Shown: positions 61,400 through 64,000 of the stretch, in pieces
Numbering within the stretch: position 1 is the stretch's first letter
Layout of the letters: the number at the start of each line of letters is the position of its first letter
From: Phorcus lineatus
Taxonomy: Eukaryota; Mollusca; Gastropoda; Trochida; Trochidae
Direction of reading: 5' to 3'
Assembly (NCBI GenBank): GCA_921293015.1
Contig: OV121082.1
Coordinates: 20,749,748-20,813,747 of the forward strand
DNA length: 64,000 nt
The notes under the pieces: model-generated
What the model was told of the DNA's origin: nothing
Seen by the model: the letters and a program-made list of their open reading frames with translations, nothing else
Databases searched by the model: none
Made by a program: the position numbers and the translations under genes

Positions 61400-62500
61400 T
61401 TTAAGTTTTATTTCTTAAATTGATTTAAACACTTTCTCCCTGTCGTTCTAAATATTTTTCCATCAACATTTAAGAAGGAAGACTGCATTTTCTCTTGGAC
61501 TAGGTTAGTATGAATTAGATTCTAATATTCATGTTTTAGTGTAATATTTCAAATGTGGGCCCTCTGTTGTCAATCTCCTATAAAAGAACTAAGGGGGCCC
61601 ACATTTTAAAAACCCATGAAATCATGTACTGATATTAATTAACAGATTCTAATCTTGATGTTTTTGTGTAATATTTCAAATGTGGGCCCTCTTGTCATTC
61701 TACTGTAAAGAAAAAAATAGGGGGCCCACATTTTTAAAAAAAGCATCAAATCATTATGTAAATAGAGAAAATATGGATTCTAAAATGTTGAGATTTATAA
61801 ATTTTTATTTCGATTTTTAGGGGAATAAAACTATTAAATTAATTGAATTTAAGAAAACAAGAAAGGTATTTGAGAACTTATATTGAATGATTAGTTCGAT
61901 GAAATTTCACCTGCTTGATTTTATTGAGATATTTCCATCAACAGTTAAAAAACTGAACTGCACCTTCTTATATACAATGCCAAATGTGGTACACTGGTAT
62001 TTATAAACAGAATCTAGTGCTTTTTGTTTAATATCTTAAATGTGGGCCCTCTTTTGTCAGTCTCATCTAAGCAACCAAATTAGGGGGCCCACATTTCAAG
62101 AACCCTCAAATCATGTGGTACTGATATAAACAGATTCTAATATTTATGTCTTTGTGTAATATTTCAAATGTGGGCCCTCTTTTATCAGTCACCTATAAGC
62201 CACAAAATTAGGGGGCCCAGATTTTAAAAACCATAAAATCATGATGGAGATAGAGAGAATGTGGATTCTAACATGTGCAGATATAAAAAAATTTATTTTC
62301 ATATTGAGGGGGGGGGGGGGGAGGGGAAACAATTAAATTAATTGAATTTTAAGAAAACATGATTGCATGGTTTTGGATTTTATTGAGATGTTTCCATCAA
62401 CACTTTAAAAAGTCCTAAACTCCATTTTCTTTTACACTGTATAAACAGATTCTAATGGTTTTTGTTTCATATTTTAAATGTGGGCCCACTTTTGTCTGGT
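61400..62500 (+). repeat. Higher-order tandem repeat (~490 bp) with GGGCCC hairpins
   Basis: Three consecutive units are visible, anchored by TTTCCATCAACA at about 61458, 61932 and 62391. Each complete unit has a pair of hairpins, at 61551-61606 and 61678-61735, then 62038-62097 and 62166-62225. The third unit breaks off after one left arm at 62476-62489. Arms read AAATGTGGGCCCT and AGGGGGCCCACATTT, an 11-bp or longer stem around a 30-35-base loop. Corresponding hairpins of units one and two are 487-488 bases apart; within a unit they are 127-128 apart. A G run of 14 (62308-62321) lies in unit two. No coding capacity. Confidence 0.85.
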
Positions 62501-62559
62501 CTCGATCGTAGATGGAAACCACGCTCCATCGCAACTTTGTCCTGACCTTGTATCAAATG

Positions 62560-62960
62560 CATTAGACCGAATTTTCTGTCGCCGAATGCTCTATTCTCGC
62601 AAGCGAGCCGCATACTAACGACAGAAGGAGGCTATCGTTAAAACTGGGTGGAAATCTGATTTTTTAATTTCGACTGACAGTTCGCGAATACTTACTTTAT
62701 CATATTTTAAACGATTCAATAGCTTAAATAATCTCTACCAACATGTTTCTGTGTGAAAAATCAAAGTTAACTTTTCATTTATCGGCACTTGACGAAACTG
62801 TGCCGTACGCTGCCATCTTGAAAGTGCCAGCCAATCAGAAACGACCTTGTTGCCTAGCGAGGTCACAATGAATAAAATTAGCGTCAGTGCCGTCAGCTGT
62901 ATTTCGCCCGTCGCTTTGTTTTTGCTTTTGCGTCGGGACGAACTTGCCGTTGTTTATGAA
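62560..62960 (-). promoter_or_regulatory. Candidate CpG-enriched promoter, TATA-less
   Basis: This block has many CpGs in a CpG-poor region. It contains CCAATCAG at 62831-62838 (an NF-Y-type box) and GCCATCTTG at 62812-62820, which on the minus strand is CAAGATGGC, a YY1-type element often found at or just after the start of TATA-less promoters. In that orientation the CCAAT box lies upstream of the YY1 element, favouring minus-strand transcription. The ATG inside CAAGATGGC opens only 12 codons (MAAYGTVSSADK) before a stop, so a spliced or noncoding transcript would be needed. Inferred from motifs only. Confidence 0.35.
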
Positions 62961-64000
62961 CATTGTCAAAAATAATTTTGCATACACGTTTGCATACGTT
63001 TTAAAACGCATACACCCTTTCATTTCCAGGTAAAAATTCACATATATCATAAAGAAAATGTGAATGAACAAACCTATTCCGAGACTAAAAATTGCCATAC
63101 CCGTTATGTTATGTGACGTACCACTTTGACAGGTTAAAACTTTAATGTAATTCGATGTTTTTCAATCAGAATCTTGTTTTCAATCAGAATCTTGTTTAAG
63201 ATTGTGTTCAATAACAAAGCTTACCTTGAGGACAATATGTTAACATAAATTAAAATGTGAAAGTCGGGATTCGTCGGGCTCCGTGTTAACTATTATCAGC
63301 AAAAAGCCGATGCACAAATAATTTTCATAGATAAAATACTTATCGATGTGCTTTTGATTTTTTCAATTGGTAGGCTCGTGCCTCGGCTAAAAGTAATAAT
63401 AATGTCAAATCATTGTTCTAATTGTTACAAGATTCCATATTTAAATAACGGGTACCTATAGCCTCGAATTGTCATTCATCTTGTCCGGCTTAAAATCAAC
63501 TTAAAGGATTTCGATTTTTATTTTCGTTCTGAAGGTAAACATAAGCAATTGGGTCAAAAGCAATATATCCAATATTGTGCTTTTATATCTCAATTACTTG
63601 ATATTTGAATGAAATCATCTTTTGATGATAAATAAAAATATTGCCGGAGTGTTGAGTATTGAGAGTCCCTGTACGGTCTGAATAAACTCGACAGTGTTCC
63701 GAGACAATTTCAAAATAAATACTTAGATACTTGTAGAATCCAATGAAACGAATAAAAACAATATAATAATATCACTCAATTACTTTTGACAAGTTCATAT
63801 ATGATTTAATTCAGGGTTTTTTTCTTTAGAGTAAGATTTTTTCATCGGCATAAACGAGTGCAAATTTTGAAGTCGCGATTTCTTTATGTCAAAAGGAATA
63901 ACATATATTGGATGCTTATAGGTGACTGGTAGTTTTCCAAGGACACGAAAAAAACCTCAAATATATATAATATTTGACGTCTATTATCCTTTTCAACATT
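62961..64000. other. AT-rich DNA to the window edge
   Basis: Includes a short direct repeat at 63158-63197 (TTCAATCAGAATCTTGTTT twice). No frame or motif suggests a gene. Confidence 0.5.

Noticed and set aside
1-64000. Retroviral, LTR, Polinton or other virus-like elements
   Set aside because: No gag, integrase, protease, capsid or envelope-type frames and no paired long terminal repeats were seen. The 2A-like motif lies in a LINE, not a virus.
1-64000. tRNA, rRNA or CRISPR features
   Set aside because: No cloverleaf with A and B boxes, no rRNA-like conserved blocks, and no regularly spaced repeats with unique spacers. The regular array at 61.4-62.5 kb is a satellite-type tandem repeat.

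Overview
The window is AT-rich eukaryotic DNA with no sign of bacterial or viral gene organisation: no operons, no Shine-Dalgarno-spaced genes, and long stretches in which every reading frame is short. Repeat content (a Tc1-type transposon, several APE-type LINE lineages, small TA-flanked non-autonomous elements, many microsatellites) and the style of the LINE proteins suggest a marine or freshwater invertebrate, most likely a lophotrochozoan such as a bivalve mollusc. This placement is an inference from element style, not a species identification. I recognise no complete host gene. The window looks intergenic or deeply intronic, and mobile elements account for nearly all recognisable coding sequence. 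|| Layout. 0-7 kb: AT-rich DNA, one copy of a ~480-bp dispersed repeat containing a 31-G homopolymer, then unrecognised coding-like patches (4.66-4.93 kb and 5.57-6.11 kb). The second patch lies between two nearly identical 44-bp inverted arms. 7.9-9.5 kb: a complete, young-looking Tc1/mariner element with an intact 340-aa DD34E transposase. 10-20 kb: a short-element 3' tail, a 472-bp TA-flanked MITE lodged next to a 156-bp tandem duplication, and two pairs of old dispersed repeats. 20-26 kb: LINE 3' relics, including a reverse-transcriptase C-terminal relic on the minus strand, and another dispersed repeat. 26-42 kb: mostly featureless, with microsatellites and a second, oppositely oriented copy of the MITE (37.06-37.66 kb). 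42.9-47.4 kb: a decayed APE-type LINE whose ORF1 begins with a 2A-like ribosome-skipping motif and whose ORF1 and endonuclease regions are joined by an internal deletion. 52.4-53.8 kb: an L2/CR1-like RT relic ending in a GT/GTAT microsatellite. 54.2-54.6 kb: a third small TIR element. 54.9-55.8 kb: a 5'-truncated LINE tail on the minus strand. 60.9-62.9 kb: two CpG-enriched patches that may be regulatory, separated by a ~490-bp higher-order tandem repeat carrying GGGCCC-centred hairpins. || How the parts relate. Only the Tc1 element looks whole. Two small elements (13.5 and 37.1 kb) are one family in opposite orientations and depend on a transposase not found here. Their TA target sites fit Tc1/mariner-type mobilisation, although their ends differ from those of the Tc1 copy. 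Two of the LINEs (42.9 and 54.9 kb) belong to one lineage. The 24.9 kb and 52.4 kb relics are two further lineages. All three RT relics are degraded by stops, frameshifts or deletions.
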